Shown piece after piece: positions 1-7,053 of a stretch of 12,069 nucleotides of DNA (the first letter of the stretch is position 1; every line of letters begins with the position of its first letter). Source of the DNA: CALANV01 sp036381615 (GTDB taxonomy: Bacteria; Pseudomonadota; Alphaproteobacteria; CACIAM-22H2); NCBI GenBank assembly GCA_036381615.1, contig DASVCL010000062.1, forward strand, positions 1 to 12,069, read 5' to 3'. A program made the position numbers and the translations under genes. The notes under the pieces were generated by a model, which did not search any database, was not told the DNA's origin, and worked only from the letters and a program-made list of their open reading frames with translations.

Positions 1-1
1 C

Positions 2-91
2 CACAGCCACTCCGCGGGGATATGGATTGAATTTCGGCGCGACCCGGTATCGAGCGGTCGCAATACGAGTCCCGTGAAAGGCGATCAATGA
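2..91 (+). CDS. 3' tail of an upstream gene cut by the window edge
   Basis: Frame 2 is open from the window edge and ends in a TGA at 89-91 that overlaps the glycosyltransferase ATG at 88-90 (the ATGA arrangement typical of translationally coupled genes). The visible tail is about 29 residues, ending SPVKGDQ, too short to assign to a family. If real, it would be the preceding gene of a surface-polysaccharide type operon. Frame 3 is also open up to a TGA at 75-77 and cannot be excluded. The choice of frame 2 rests on the overlap and slightly higher G+C at third positions. Confidence 0.4.
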   Translation, partial: HSHSAGIWIEFRRDPVSSGRNTSPVKGDQ

Positions 92-1212
92 AAGTGGCCT
101 TCTTGTGCCGGGGCCTCACCGGCGGCGGTGCCGAACGGCAGATGCTGCTGCTTGCCCGCGGCCTGGCACAGCGGGGCATCAAGGTCATCCTTGCTGCGTT
201 CTACGTCCCGCAGGACGCACAAATTCCCCCCGGCGTGCGCGTACTGCCGATTCGAAAAGGCGGACGGTGGGATCTCGTTGCCTTTCCGTTGCGCCTCGCA
301 GCCGCGTTGCGCCGCGAGCGGCCGGACGTGGTACATGCGTATCTCCCCGCCGCCAACTGTCTTGCCGCCGTACTTAAACCGATCGTTGCCCCTGCGCGGA
401 TCGTATTTGGCGTCCGTGCCTCTGAAGTGGATCTGTCGCGGTATGATTGGTTGCATCGGCTGACCTACCGGCTGGAACGCGCCCTTGCGTTCCTTGCGGA
501 CCTGATCATCGTGAACTCCGAAGCGGGTCGACGCCACTGCGTGACGGTCGGCCTTCCGCAGGAGCGGATGGTGGTCATTCGAAACGGTATTGATCTCGCG
601 GAATTCCGGCGCGATCCGGCCGCGGGGCGGCGGCTCCGGGTTGAATGGGGTGTTCCCCCCGATGCGATGCTCTTGGGAGTCGTCGCACGACTCGACCCAA
701 TGAAAGGACATGAAATCTTCCTGCGAGCCTTCGCATCGGTCGCCCTGAAGAATGCCAACCTCCGGACCGTCATTGTCGGAGGCGACCCGACTGGCGTTCG
801 CGCTCGTCTTGCCACGCTCAGTTCGGAACTGGGGGTTGCAGACCGCGTCGTCTGGGCGGGTGCACGTACCGACATGGCGGCCGTCTACAGCGCACTCGAC
901 GGCCTGTGCCTACCCTCGATCTACGGTGAAGGAACGCCCAATGTCGTCGGCGAAGCAATGGCATGCGAGGTGCCGTGCATCGTGACAGATGTGGGCGACA
1001 CCGCCGCAATGGTGGGAGACACAGGATGGATCGCGCCGCCCGGCAACGTTTCTGCGCTTGCCGACGCGATCGACGCCCTGGTCGCCTCAAGCGAGGTTGA
1101 GCGGCGGCGCCACGGCACCGCGGCGCGCCAGCGCGTCGCCGTATCGTACTCGCTCGAGCGACTGATCGATGAAACGGCTGCCGCGCTCCACGGTTTGATC
1201 AGGCGCGACTAA
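88..1212 (+). CDS. Glycosyltransferase, GT4-type (GT-B fold)
   Basis: A 374-residue protein predicted to transfer a sugar from an activated nucleotide donor to a polysaccharide or lipid acceptor at the cytoplasmic face of the inner membrane. The N-terminal Rossmann half has the glycine-rich GGGAERQ motif at residues 12-18. The C-terminal half starts near residue 190 with VVARLDPMKGH (R201 and K206 are in the usual position for binding donor phosphates). It carries the E-x7-E signature as E281 and E289 (GEGTPNVVGE), followed by the conserved DVGD and TGWIAPPGN stretches. Length is normal for the family. The ATG follows a GAAAGG Shine-Dalgarno-like stretch 7 nt upstream and overlaps the stop of an upstream frame. 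Donor and acceptor cannot be told from sequence. The convergent methyltransferase remnant downstream suggests a cell-surface glycan locus. By eye it uses more A/T at third positions than gyrA. Confidence 0.88.
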   Translation: MKVAFLCRGLTGGGAERQMLLLARGLAQRGIKVILAAFYVPQDAQIPPGVRVLPIRKGGRWDLVAFPLRLAAALRRERPDVVHAYLPAANCLAAVLKPIVAPARIVFGVRASEVDLSRYDWLHRLTYRLERALAFLADLIIVNSEAGRRHCVTVGLPQERMVVIRNGIDLAEFRRDPAAGRRLRVEWGVPPDAMLLGVVARLDPMKGHEIFLRAFASVALKNANLRTVIVGGDPTGVRARLATLSSELGVADRVVWAGARTDMAAVYSALDGLCLPSIYGEGTPNVVGEAMACEVPCIVTDVGDTAAMVGDTGWIAPPGNVSALADAIDALVASSEVERRRHGTAARQRVAVSYSLERLIDETAAALHGLIRRD

Positions 1213-1325
1213 AAATGCGCCCGCTGGTCGTCAGCGCCGCGATCATACGGACAAGTCCGGAAACCACAGCGACGAGCGCCTTGTCTGTGACATTTGGTGA
1301 GGCCGGGCCGCTAATCGGTGATGGG

Positions 1326-1342
1326 ATCTCGGACGCCGAGAT
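1326..1342. other. Hairpin between convergent genes
   Basis: A perfect 7-bp inverted repeat, ATCTCGG-ACG-CCGAGAT, lies in the 209-nt gap between the 3' ends of the glycosyltransferase (+) and the methyltransferase remnant (-). Its place suits a bidirectional terminator, but neither side has a T-tract, so this is only a candidate. The rest of 1213-1421 shows no gene. Confidence 0.3.
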
Positions 1343-1421
1343 TGGTCGAATCCTAACACCGGCTTGTGCGGGGCTTTTCATGTAGGGCGCGCCCCGATCG
1401 GTACCGACTTCCCTATCGTCA

Positions 1422-2232
1422 TCACGAGACTGGTGCCACAAGCCAGAACCTTGCCCCAAGGATGCGAAGGTCGTCGGCCTTCCAGAACCGGTACGGCAAG
1501 CGGAAACGCCATCTCCGACGCGCCAGAAAATTCGCGAAGTAGCGCGGGTCAACCGTTTGATTGACGTCGACACTCGTGATCTGAAAGCCAGCCGCTTTGA
1601 AGACCGCAGTTATCTCCGACGCGCGCCATTGGCAGCCAAACTCGAAGTTTTTGGTTTGTGCCAATTCCAGATACTCGCGCCGCGACATGAGCAGATGTTC
1701 GAGCGGCTGGCTGAAGTCGCGGTGGTCGCGAAAATCGACCTGATGGCTATGGATCGCGCCCGGCATGGCTATGGATCGCGCCCGGCTTCGACACGCGGCG
1801 CAGCTCCCGCGCGACTGCCCTGATGTCATAGACGTGCTCGAGCACCGCATTGGAAAAGACGATGTCGAAGCTTCCGTCGGCGATGGACGGCATACTTTCC
1901 GCCGGCTCCCCGACGGTCGTGATCACGCCATCGTATCCGCCTTGCTCTATGACGCGGTCGAGTGCGGGGGACGCTCCGACCTGCGCGCGGACCTCACGGT
2001 ACAGCGCCGGATGATAGGCGGGGTCCCATGTTGCCAGAAAGCGGTCGGCAACGGTGACGGTCGCGCCGCGATCGACCATGAGGATCTGGGGCGCGAAGTC
2101 ACGGCCGGGACCGAGTTCGAGGATGCTGGCGCCAGCCCACGAAATGCCACGCTCGGAGAGGTAGCTGTCGTACACGCCGATGACCTGCAACGCATACGCG
2201 GCGGCGGCCGCTATGTCCGGTCGCTCGGACAT
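1422..2232 (-). pseudogene. SAM-dependent methyltransferase, frameshifted by a 22-bp duplication
   Basis: Two overlapping minus-strand frames together make one class I methyltransferase. The first (start ATG at 2230-2232, fixed by an in-frame TAG ten bases upstream) has motif I LELGPGRD at residues 38-45, the FDIVFSNAVLEHV acceptor-side motif at 122-134, and SKPG at 148-151. It then leaves frame after GAIHSH and stops at 1747-1749. The second frame resumes GAIHSHQVDFRD and runs to the TGA at 1422-1424, ending FWLVAPVS. Removing one copy of the tandem 22-bp unit at 1743-1786 joins them without a gap into 262 codons plus stop, so the duplication alone explains the break. Proteins of this type methylate small molecules or sugars in polysaccharide clusters; the substrate is unknown. 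The truncated 161-residue product keeps the SAM-binding part but lacks the C-terminal third. No strong Shine-Dalgarno is visible. An assembly or sequencing artefact remains possible. Confidence 0.85.
1743..1786. repeat. Perfect 22-bp tandem direct duplication
   Basis: Positions 1743-1764 and 1765-1786 are identical, each beginning ATGGCTATGG and ending GCCCGGC. The unit contains two internal ATGG copies that could serve as microhomology for slippage. Twenty-two is not a multiple of three, so the second copy shifts the methyltransferase reading frame. Confidence 0.97.
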
Positions 2233-2525
2233 GTCGTTCGACTAGGTGAACAAGGGGCCTACCTTGAACAACGAGGCTTTCTCATGCCATCACGCGGCAT
2301 CGCGGCCGCTCCGGTTGCGCTGTTTCCACTGTGCGTCTCGTCGCCCGCCTGGAGTCTCGGCGTCTACCCTGGCCCCGCGAAGTCCCTGCGACGAAATCTT
2401 CGTGCCCCGGCGCGCCGGTACGGTGCGCATCCCATCAACTTCCGCCGGCGAGATCGTGCGAGTGACGAGAAATCCAAGCTGAAATTGAAAGTTTTGCTAT
2501 GTTTATGCAGTGTTACCCCGAATCG
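2233..2525. other. Intergenic stretch, no gene recognised
   Basis: Between the methyltransferase start and the small coding remnant, only short open frames with no recognisable protein character are seen on either strand. Positions 2475-2510 are noticeably A/T-rich for this window and could hold a promoter for the remnant to the right, but no convincing -35/-10 pair with normal spacing was found. Confidence 0.5.
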
Positions 2526-2529
2526 GTAT

Positions 2530-2811
2530 GGCAACGAAGACAACCTGCCGGAGCCAGGCAGCGGCAAGTATCTTACCCCGGAGCTCCGCGCCAAATCCGA
2601 ACGCAAGGGCGAAGAACTCGTGGTCCGCGAGATCTTCCGTTACAGCACGTTCGAGAAACGTCAAGCGGCCGTAGATTGATTGCAGGAGAAGCGCCGGCCA
2701 CATGAGCGGCGCGAATCCATCCGGTTTTGGGCAATGTTCGTTCCGGCAGTTACAGCCGCGGCGCTGCGGCGCTCAGGACTCGATCAGGCGCGCGCCCCTT
2801 GTCTTTTCTTG
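2530..2811 (+). pseudogene. Remnant of a small unknown gene with in-frame TGA
   Basis: This frame has strongly GC-biased third positions and a protein-like composition (…GSGKYLTPELRAKSERK… and EIFRYSTFEKRQAAVD) up to a TGA at 2677-2679. Past the stop it stays open for over 130 nt with LQEKRRPHERRES, then a hydrophobic stretch (FWAMFVPAVTAAA), reaching the tRNA gene. Reading the TGA as a mutated TGG gives AAVDWLQEKRRP, a natural-looking charged helix before a membrane segment. That pattern resembles small cytosolic-plus-one-transmembrane proteins of unknown function, though this is a resemblance from memory only. No in-frame ATG is present near the likely start: the ATGs at 2499 and 2528 are in other frames, so the start is probably damaged too. 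UGA is an ordinary stop in this genome (gyrA, coaD and the SDR end with it). Confidence 0.4.
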
Positions 2812-2884
2812 GTGAGCCCGCTGGGGATCGAACCCAGGACCCTCTGATTAAAAGTCAGATGCTCTACCGCTGAGCTACGGGCTC
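2810..2884 (-). tRNA. tRNA-Lys, anticodon UUU
   Basis: The minus strand folds as a full cloverleaf. The acceptor stem is GAGCCCG/CGGGCTC, the D arm has GCTC/GAGC, and the anticodon stem TCTGA/TCAGA carries the loop CTTTTAA (anticodon UUU, + strand 2850-2852). The T arm is CTGGG-TTCGATC-CCCAG. The discriminator base is A and the CCA end is encoded (2810-2812). It reads lysine AAA/AAG codons. Its 3' end points towards the disturbed methyltransferase region. Confidence 0.97.
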
Positions 2885-2904
2885 CCTGACGCGATTGCGG
2901 GCGG

Positions 2905-2933
2905 ACCTTAAGGGGTGGTTCCGCAAGGGTCAA
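2905..2933 (-). promoter_or_regulatory. Promoter for tRNA-Lys
   Basis: On the minus strand TTGACC (2928-2933) and TAAGGT (2905-2910) are separated by exactly 17 bp. Transcription would start about 14 nt before the tRNA 5' end, a normal leader for a single tRNA gene. The -35 matches the sigma70 consensus in five of six positions, the -10 in three. Confidence 0.55.
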
Positions 2934-3011
2934 CCGGAATGGAAGGCTGTCTTGCCTCCGTCGCGGCCGCCGCCCGATCCGCCGCCCCGGTGCGACAGCG
3001 CCTGCGCCGCG

Positions 3012-3581
3012 TCAGATCGGGGTGCGGATGCCGGGCGCCGGCAGGGTCGATGCAGCGCCGGCCTCCGGGGGCGCGCCGTCGGCCTTGGCGTAGATCGCGG
3101 CGACGCGCGCGGCAACCCGCGGGCTGACGAACGGCGTGATGTCGCCGCCGAGCTGCGCGATCTCCTTCACGAAGCGCGAGGAGATGAACTGGTTCGTCTC
3201 CGACGCCATGAGGAAGACCGTCTCGACCGAGGGGTTCATGCGCCGGTTCATGCCGGCCATCTGGAATTCGTATTCGAAGTCGGAGACGGCGCGCAGGCCG
3301 CGCACGATCAGCTTCGCGCCCATCGACTGCGCGAAATGCATGAGGAGCGACTTGAACGGCTTGACCTCGACCCGGTCGCGCAGGGTCGGGTTCATCGCCG
3401 CGATCTCGCCGCGCAGGAGATCGACGCGCTCGTCGAGGTTGAACAGCGGCCCCTTCCCCGCATTGACGGCCACGGCGATGATCAGCCGGTCGACGATGCC
3501 CGCCGCCCGGATGATGATGTCCATGTGCCCGTTGGTGACGGGATCGAACGTGCCCGGATAAATCGCGATCCGCTCAGCCAC
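3012..3581 (-). CDS. coaD: Pantetheine-phosphate adenylyltransferase (PPAT)
   Basis: Catalyses the fourth step of coenzyme A synthesis: 4'-phosphopantetheine plus ATP gives dephospho-CoA plus pyrophosphate, in the cytosol, usually as a hexamer. The nucleotidyltransferase signature YPGTFDPVTNGH spans residues 8-19, with the TNGH (HxGH-type) ATP site at 16-19. VRGLR at 93-97 and ISSRFVKEIA at 133-142 are the other conserved blocks. The start is GTG at 3579-3581, supported by a strong GGAGGT five bases upstream. At 189 residues it is about 25 longer than the usual ~160-165; the extra is an Ala/Pro-rich tail after residue 165 that is probably disordered. It follows gyrA by 14 nt on the same strand and is likely co-transcribed with it, an arrangement known in other Alphaproteobacteria. 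Essential in most bacteria. Confidence 0.97.
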   Translation of the reverse strand: MAERIAIYPGTFDPVTNGHMDIIIRAAGIVDRLIIAVAVNAGKGPLFNLDERVDLLRGEIAAMNPTLRDRVEVKPFKSLLMHFAQSMGAKLIVRGLRAVSDFEYEFQMAGMNRRMNPSVETVFLMASETNQFISSRFVKEIAQLGGDITPFVSPRVAARVAAIYAKADGAPPEAGAASTLPAPGIRTPI

Positions 3582-3586
3582 GCCCG

Positions 3587-3592
3587 ACCTCC
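3587..3592 (-). promoter_or_regulatory. Shine-Dalgarno fixing the coaD GTG start
   Basis: GGAGGT on the minus strand lies between the gyrA stop (3596-3598) and the coaD GTG (3579-3581), with 5-nt spacing. It selects GTG over the nearby out-of-frame ATG at 3592-3594, which would end after six codons. Confidence 0.8.
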
Positions 3593-3595
3593 ATC

Positions 3596-6337
3596 TCAGC
3601 CTTCGCCGCCACCGAGCACGGGTTCGGTGCCGTTGCCGGGGCCGCTCTCGTCATTCTCGTCGCCGAGCCGCGTCACCGACACGACGCGCTCGCCGTCCTC
3701 GACCTTGAACAGGGTGACGCCCTGCGTCTTGCGGCCGGCGATACGGATGTCGTCGACCGGCGTGCGGATGAGCTGCCCGCGGTCGGTGACCAGCATGACA
3801 TGGTCCTCGTGCCGCACCGGGAACGACGCCACGACGTCGCCATTGCGCTCCGACATCTCGATGTTGGCGATGCCCGAGCCGCCGCGGCTGGTGATGCGGT
3901 ACTCATAGGCCGATGTGCGCTTGCCGAAGCCCTTTTCGGTGACGGAGAGGATGAACTCCTCCTGCACCGCATAGGCGGCGTAGCGCTCCTCGGACAGGGT
4001 CAAGGTCGACGCGGACTCGCCATTGCCGTTTCCATTGCCGTTCCCGTTCGCATCGCCGTTCTCGCCGCGCCGGCGCTTGGCCATGCGCAGATAGGCGTCG
4101 CGCTCCTCCATGTCGAACTCGGCATGGCGCAGGATCGACATCGAGATCACCTCGTCGCCCTCGGCGAGCTTGATGCCGCGCACGCCGGTCGAGGTGCGGC
4201 CGGAGAAGACGCGAACGTCGCTGACCGGGAAGCGGACGCACTTGCCCTTGCGCGTCGCCAGCAGCACGTCCTCGGCCTCGGTACAGGGCCGCACGGCGAT
4301 CAGCCGCTCGCCCTCGTCCAGCTTCATGGCGATCTTGCCGTTCGCCTTGATGTTGGTGAAGTCGGAGAGTGCGTTGCGGCGCACGTTGCCCCTGGACGTG
4401 GCGAACATGATCTGGAGGTTCGCCCAGCGCGCCTCGTCCTGCGGCAGCGGCATCAGGGTCGAGATCGTCTCGCCCGGCTCGAGCGGCAGCAGCTGCACCA
4501 TCGGCTTGCCGCGCGCCTGCGGCGTGCCGAGCGGCAGCTTGTAGACCTTGAGCTGATAAGCCATGCCGCGCGAGGAGAAGAACAGCATCGGCGCGTGGGT
4601 GTTGGCGACGAACACCTGCGACAGGAAATCCTCGTCGCGGGTCGTCATGCCCGAGCGGCCACGCCCGCCCCGGCGCTGCGCCCGATACGTCGACAGCGGC
4701 ACGCGCTTGATGTAGCCGCCATGCGTCACCGTCACGACCATGTCCTCGGGCTGGATCAGAGACTCGTCGTCCTGCTCGACCTCGCCCTCCTCGAGCGTGG
4801 TGCGGCGCTTGTCCCCGTACTCCTCCTTTATGCGCAGGAGTTCGCCCTTCATGATGTCAAAGATGCGGCGGCGCGAGCCGAGGATGTCGATCAGATCGGT
4901 GATCTGGGCCACGAGCTGCTGCAGGTCGGCGGCGAGCTTCTCGCGCTCGAGCCCCGTCAGGCGATGGAGCCGCAGGTCGAGGATGGCCTTCGCCTGTTCC
5001 TCCGACAGGTGATAATGCCCGTCGACGACACCGCGGCCCGGCTCGTTGATCAGCTCGATCAGCGGGCCGATGTCGTGCACGGGCCAGGCGCGCTCCATCA
5101 GGCGCTGCTTGGCCACCTGCGGATCGGGCGCCTCGCGGATCAGCCTGATGACCGGGTCGAGATTGACCACGGCGAGGACGAGGCCCACCAAAATATGGGC
5201 CCGTTCGCGCGCCTTGCGCAGCTCGTATCGCGTGCGCTTGGTGATGACCTCTTCCCGGAAGCGGACGAAGGCTGCGATGATCTCGCGCAGGCCCATCAGC
5301 TCCGGCCGGCCGCCGTTGAGCGCCAGCATGTTGAGGCCGAAGCTCGTCTGCAGCGGCGTGTAGCGGTAGAGCTGGTTGAGGACGACGTCGGCATTGGCGT
5401 CGCGCTTCAGTTCGACCACGACGCGCACGCCGTCGCGGTCGCTCTCGTCGCGCAGATCGGAAATGCCGTCGATCAGCTTTTCCTGCACGCACTCGGCGAT
5501 GCGCTCGACCAGGCGCAGCTTGTTCACCTGATACGGGATCTCGGTGATAACGATCGCCTGGCGGTCCTTGCGCAGATCCTCGACATGGGCGCGCCCCCGC
5601 ACCACCATCGAACCGCGGCCGGTACGGTAGGCCTCGCGCAGGCCGTTCCGGCCCAGCACGATGCCGCCCGTCGGGAAATCGGGCCCGGGCATGATCGCGA
5701 GCAGCTCGTCGATCGTTATCTCCGGGTTGTCGATGTAGGCGCAGCAGGCGTCGACGACCTCGGCCAGGTTGTGCGTCGGGATGTTCGTCGCCATGCCGAC
5801 CGCGATACCGTTGCCGCCGTTCACCAGCAGGTTCGGAAACTGCGCCGGCAGCACGGTCGGTTCGACCGTCTGGTCGTCGTAGGTCGGCTGGAAATCGACC
5901 GTTTCCTTGTCGATGTCGGCAAGCAGGGCCGTTGCGGCACGCGCCAGCCGCGCTTCGGTATAGCGCATGGCCGCCGGCGGATCGCCATCCATCGAGCCGA
6001 AATTGCCCTGTCCGTCGATCAGCGGCAGGCGCATGGAGAAGTCCTGCGCCATGCGCACGAGGGAGTCGTAGATCGCGCTGTCGCCGTGCGGATGGTACTT
6101 ACCCATCACGTCGCCGACGACGCGGGCCGACTTGCGGAACGGCCGGTTCCAGTCGTAGCCCCCTTCGTGCATTGCATAGAGGATGCGGCGATGGACCGGC
6201 TTGAGCCCGTCGCGGACGTCCGGCAGCGCGCGCGAGACGATCACGCTCATCGCGTAATCAAGGTACGAGCGCCGCATCTCGTCTTCGATGGTGACCGGCG
6301 TGATGTCGAGCGGATCGGAAGGCGTGTTTTGGGTCAA
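3596..6337 (-). CDS. gyrA: DNA gyrase subunit A
   Basis: The DNA breakage-rejoining subunit of gyrase, which with GyrB introduces negative supercoils using ATP. At 913 residues it is of usual length. The N-terminal winged-helix domain carries the active-site tyrosine Y126 (AAMRYTEARL). The quinolone-determining loop HPHGDSAIYD has S87 and D91 (E. coli S83 and D87), the susceptible form. The GyrA box QRRGGRG at 554-560 identifies gyrase rather than topoisomerase IV ParC. The C-terminal DNA-wrapping pinwheel follows and is interrupted near 755-780 by a charged, glycine/asparagine-rich insert with five NG dipeptides at 764-773. The start is TTG at 6335-6337: the frame closes with TAA at 6353-6355, and the only other option, ATG at residue 21, would cut into the conserved EDEMRRSYLDYAMS block. 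No strong Shine-Dalgarno precedes it. Likely first gene of a gyrA-coaD unit. Confidence 0.98.
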   Translation of the reverse strand: MTQNTPSDPLDITPVTIEDEMRRSYLDYAMSVIVSRALPDVRDGLKPVHRRILYAMHEGGYDWNRPFRKSARVVGDVMGKYHPHGDSAIYDSLVRMAQDFSMRLPLIDGQGNFGSMDGDPPAAMRYTEARLARAATALLADIDKETVDFQPTYDDQTVEPTVLPAQFPNLLVNGGNGIAVGMATNIPTHNLAEVVDACCAYIDNPEITIDELLAIMPGPDFPTGGIVLGRNGLREAYRTGRGSMVVRGRAHVEDLRKDRQAIVITEIPYQVNKLRLVERIAECVQEKLIDGISDLRDESDRDGVRVVVELKRDANADVVLNQLYRYTPLQTSFGLNMLALNGGRPELMGLREIIAAFVRFREEVITKRTRYELRKARERAHILVGLVLAVVNLDPVIRLIREAPDPQVAKQRLMERAWPVHDIGPLIELINEPGRGVVDGHYHLSEEQAKAILDLRLHRLTGLEREKLAADLQQLVAQITDLIDILGSRRRIFDIMKGELLRIKEEYGDKRRTTLEEGEVEQDDESLIQPEDMVVTVTHGGYIKRVPLSTYRAQRRGGRGRSGMTTRDEDFLSQVFVANTHAPMLFFSSRGMAYQLKVYKLPLGTPQARGKPMVQLLPLEPGETISTLMPLPQDEARWANLQIMFATSRGNVRRNALSDFTNIKANGKIAMKLDEGERLIAVRPCTEAEDVLLATRKGKCVRFPVSDVRVFSGRTSTGVRGIKLAEGDEVISMSILRHAEFDMEERDAYLRMAKRRRGENGDANGNGNGNGNGESASTLTLSEERYAAYAVQEEFILSVTEKGFGKRTSAYEYRITSRGGSGIANIEMSERNGDVVASFPVRHEDHVMLVTDRGQLIRTPVDDIRIAGRKTQGVTLFKVEDGERVVSVTRLGDENDESGPGNGTEPVLGGGEG
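4019..4048 (-). repeat. Short Asn-Gly coding repeat within gyrA
   Basis: Ten codons encode five consecutive Asn-Gly dipeptides (residues 764-773) in degenerate six-base units. They sit in a charged loop inserted between blades of the C-terminal domain and probably form a flexible linker. Confidence 0.85.
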
Positions 6338-6396
6338 ATTCGCGTGCTTTTTTAAGAGGAAACGGGCCGCGACCGGCGGCGAATCTGTCGACCTGA

Positions 6397-6425
6397 AATA
6401 TAGTATTTTTCGCAGGTGCGAACAA
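6397..6425 (-). promoter_or_regulatory. Candidate gyrA promoter with internal dyad
   Basis: On the minus strand TTGTTC (6420-6425) and TATATT (6397-6402) are 17 bp apart, giving a leader of about 50 nt before the gyrA TTG. The spacer and -35 edge contain the inverted repeat TTCGCA-CC-TGCGAA at 6409-6422. A regulator bound there would cover the promoter. The -10 matches five of six consensus bases, the -35 only three. Confidence 0.5.
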
Positions 6426-6532
6426 TGGGTTCGGGCCCGTCATGGCGGCGGTGCCGCGCCGTCTCACGCAGCCTGAAATTGTAGCGAACCGGTACAACGG
6501 CCGGGCCCGCCCATGCCGCGGCCAAGCCCAAA

Positions 6533-6570
6533 GCAGACGGCCCGCCAGGCTGTCCGGGCGGGCCCTCTGC
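6533..6570 (-). terminator. Hairpin terminator after the DUF4383-like gene
   Basis: A long stem, GCAGA-C-GGCCCGCC paired with GGCGGGCC-C-TCTGC around a 10-nt loop, has one C/C mismatch in 14 positions. Read on the minus strand it lies about 55 nt past the membrane gene's stop and is followed by TTTGGG, a poor U-tract. It is therefore a weak intrinsic or strong pausing terminator, which would insulate gyrA from upstream transcription. No T-run follows on the + side. Confidence 0.5.
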
Positions 6571-6624
6571 CGACGCTGCCTGAAGCGGTGCCGCAGCCAA
6601 TTCCGGCCGCGGCAGACGCGACGC

Positions 6625-7053
6625 TCAGCGGCGCATTGTCGTCTCGGTCACCGTCTCGGGCGCCGCCACCCAACCGAAATAGGCGGCAATGAGCGCCGAC
6701 AGGGCGTGTAGCCAGATGTCGTGCCCGAACAGCGGAACGAGCCCGAAAAGCGTGCTCGTCGCGGGAATGAGTCCGATCAGGGTCAGCACGCCGAAAATGA
6801 TCGCAAGGCCGCGAGCATATCCTCTGGCCCCGCTGTAGCTCCGCCATGCGGCAACACCCCACGCGCCGAGCCCGAGATGCACGAGGGTATGCAGGATATT
6901 GACGGGGAACAGCCCAAGGAGCCGCCCGTAAAGACTGTCGACCGCGATGGGCGGAAGGTCCGGCGACCGGACGAGAAGCCCGGGAATGAATCCCGCGACT
7001 CCGACGATCAGGTACAAGATCCCGAAGATCAAGGCGAAATAACGGGTCTGCAT
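6625..7053 (-). CDS. Small four-helix membrane protein, DUF4383-like
   Basis: A 142-residue inner-membrane protein with four predicted hydrophobic segments at about residues 5-27, 46-69, 80-106 and 112-130. The NILHTLVHLGLGAWG motif at 52-66 resembles the DUF4383 family, whose function is unknown; the match is by eye. The C-terminus is short and polar (ETVTETTMRR). The ATG at 7051-7053 is chosen because the hydrophobic protein begins there and GAGGT lies a few bases upstream. The same frame stays open much further upstream, but only as the antisense of the dehydrogenase gene. The start codon and ribosome-binding site lie inside a perfect inverted repeat. It is divergent from the dehydrogenase at 7270, and the terminator-like hairpin downstream suggests a single-gene transcript. 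Confidence 0.75.
   Translation of the reverse strand: MQTRYFALIFGILYLIVGVAGFIPGLLVRSPDLPPIAVDSLYGRLLGLFPVNILHTLVHLGLGAWGVAAWRSYSGARGYARGLAIIFGVLTLIGLIPATSTLFGLVPLFGHDIWLHALSALIAAYFGWVAAPETVTETTMRR

Noticed and set aside
1765..2529. The upstream part of a 304-codon + frame ending at 2679
   Set aside because: Most of it is antisense to the methyltransferase. Only the last part, after about 2530, looks coding and is reported as a remnant.
2677..2679. TGA read as Trp or selenocysteine
   Set aside because: gyrA, coaD and the dehydrogenase all end in TGA, so it is an ordinary stop. No selenocysteine-type hairpin was seen after it, and the start of the frame is also missing.
2786..2795. GGCGCGCGCC palindrome downstream of tRNA-Lys as a terminator
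   Set aside because: It has no loop and no T-tract on the minus strand; simple GC-rich self-complementarity.
4019..4048. CRISPR or non-coding tandem repeat
   Set aside because: The repeats are short, in frame, contain no spacers and encode Asn-Gly within GyrA.
6065..6079. Quinolone resistance mutation in gyrA
   Set aside because: The residues matching E. coli S83 and D87 are Ser and Asp, the susceptible state.
3800..6355. An 851-codon open frame on + antisense to gyrA
   Set aside because: High G+C keeps the antisense frame open. Its product is rich in His, Arg, Asp and Ala with no domain, and gyrA on the other strand is unmistakable.
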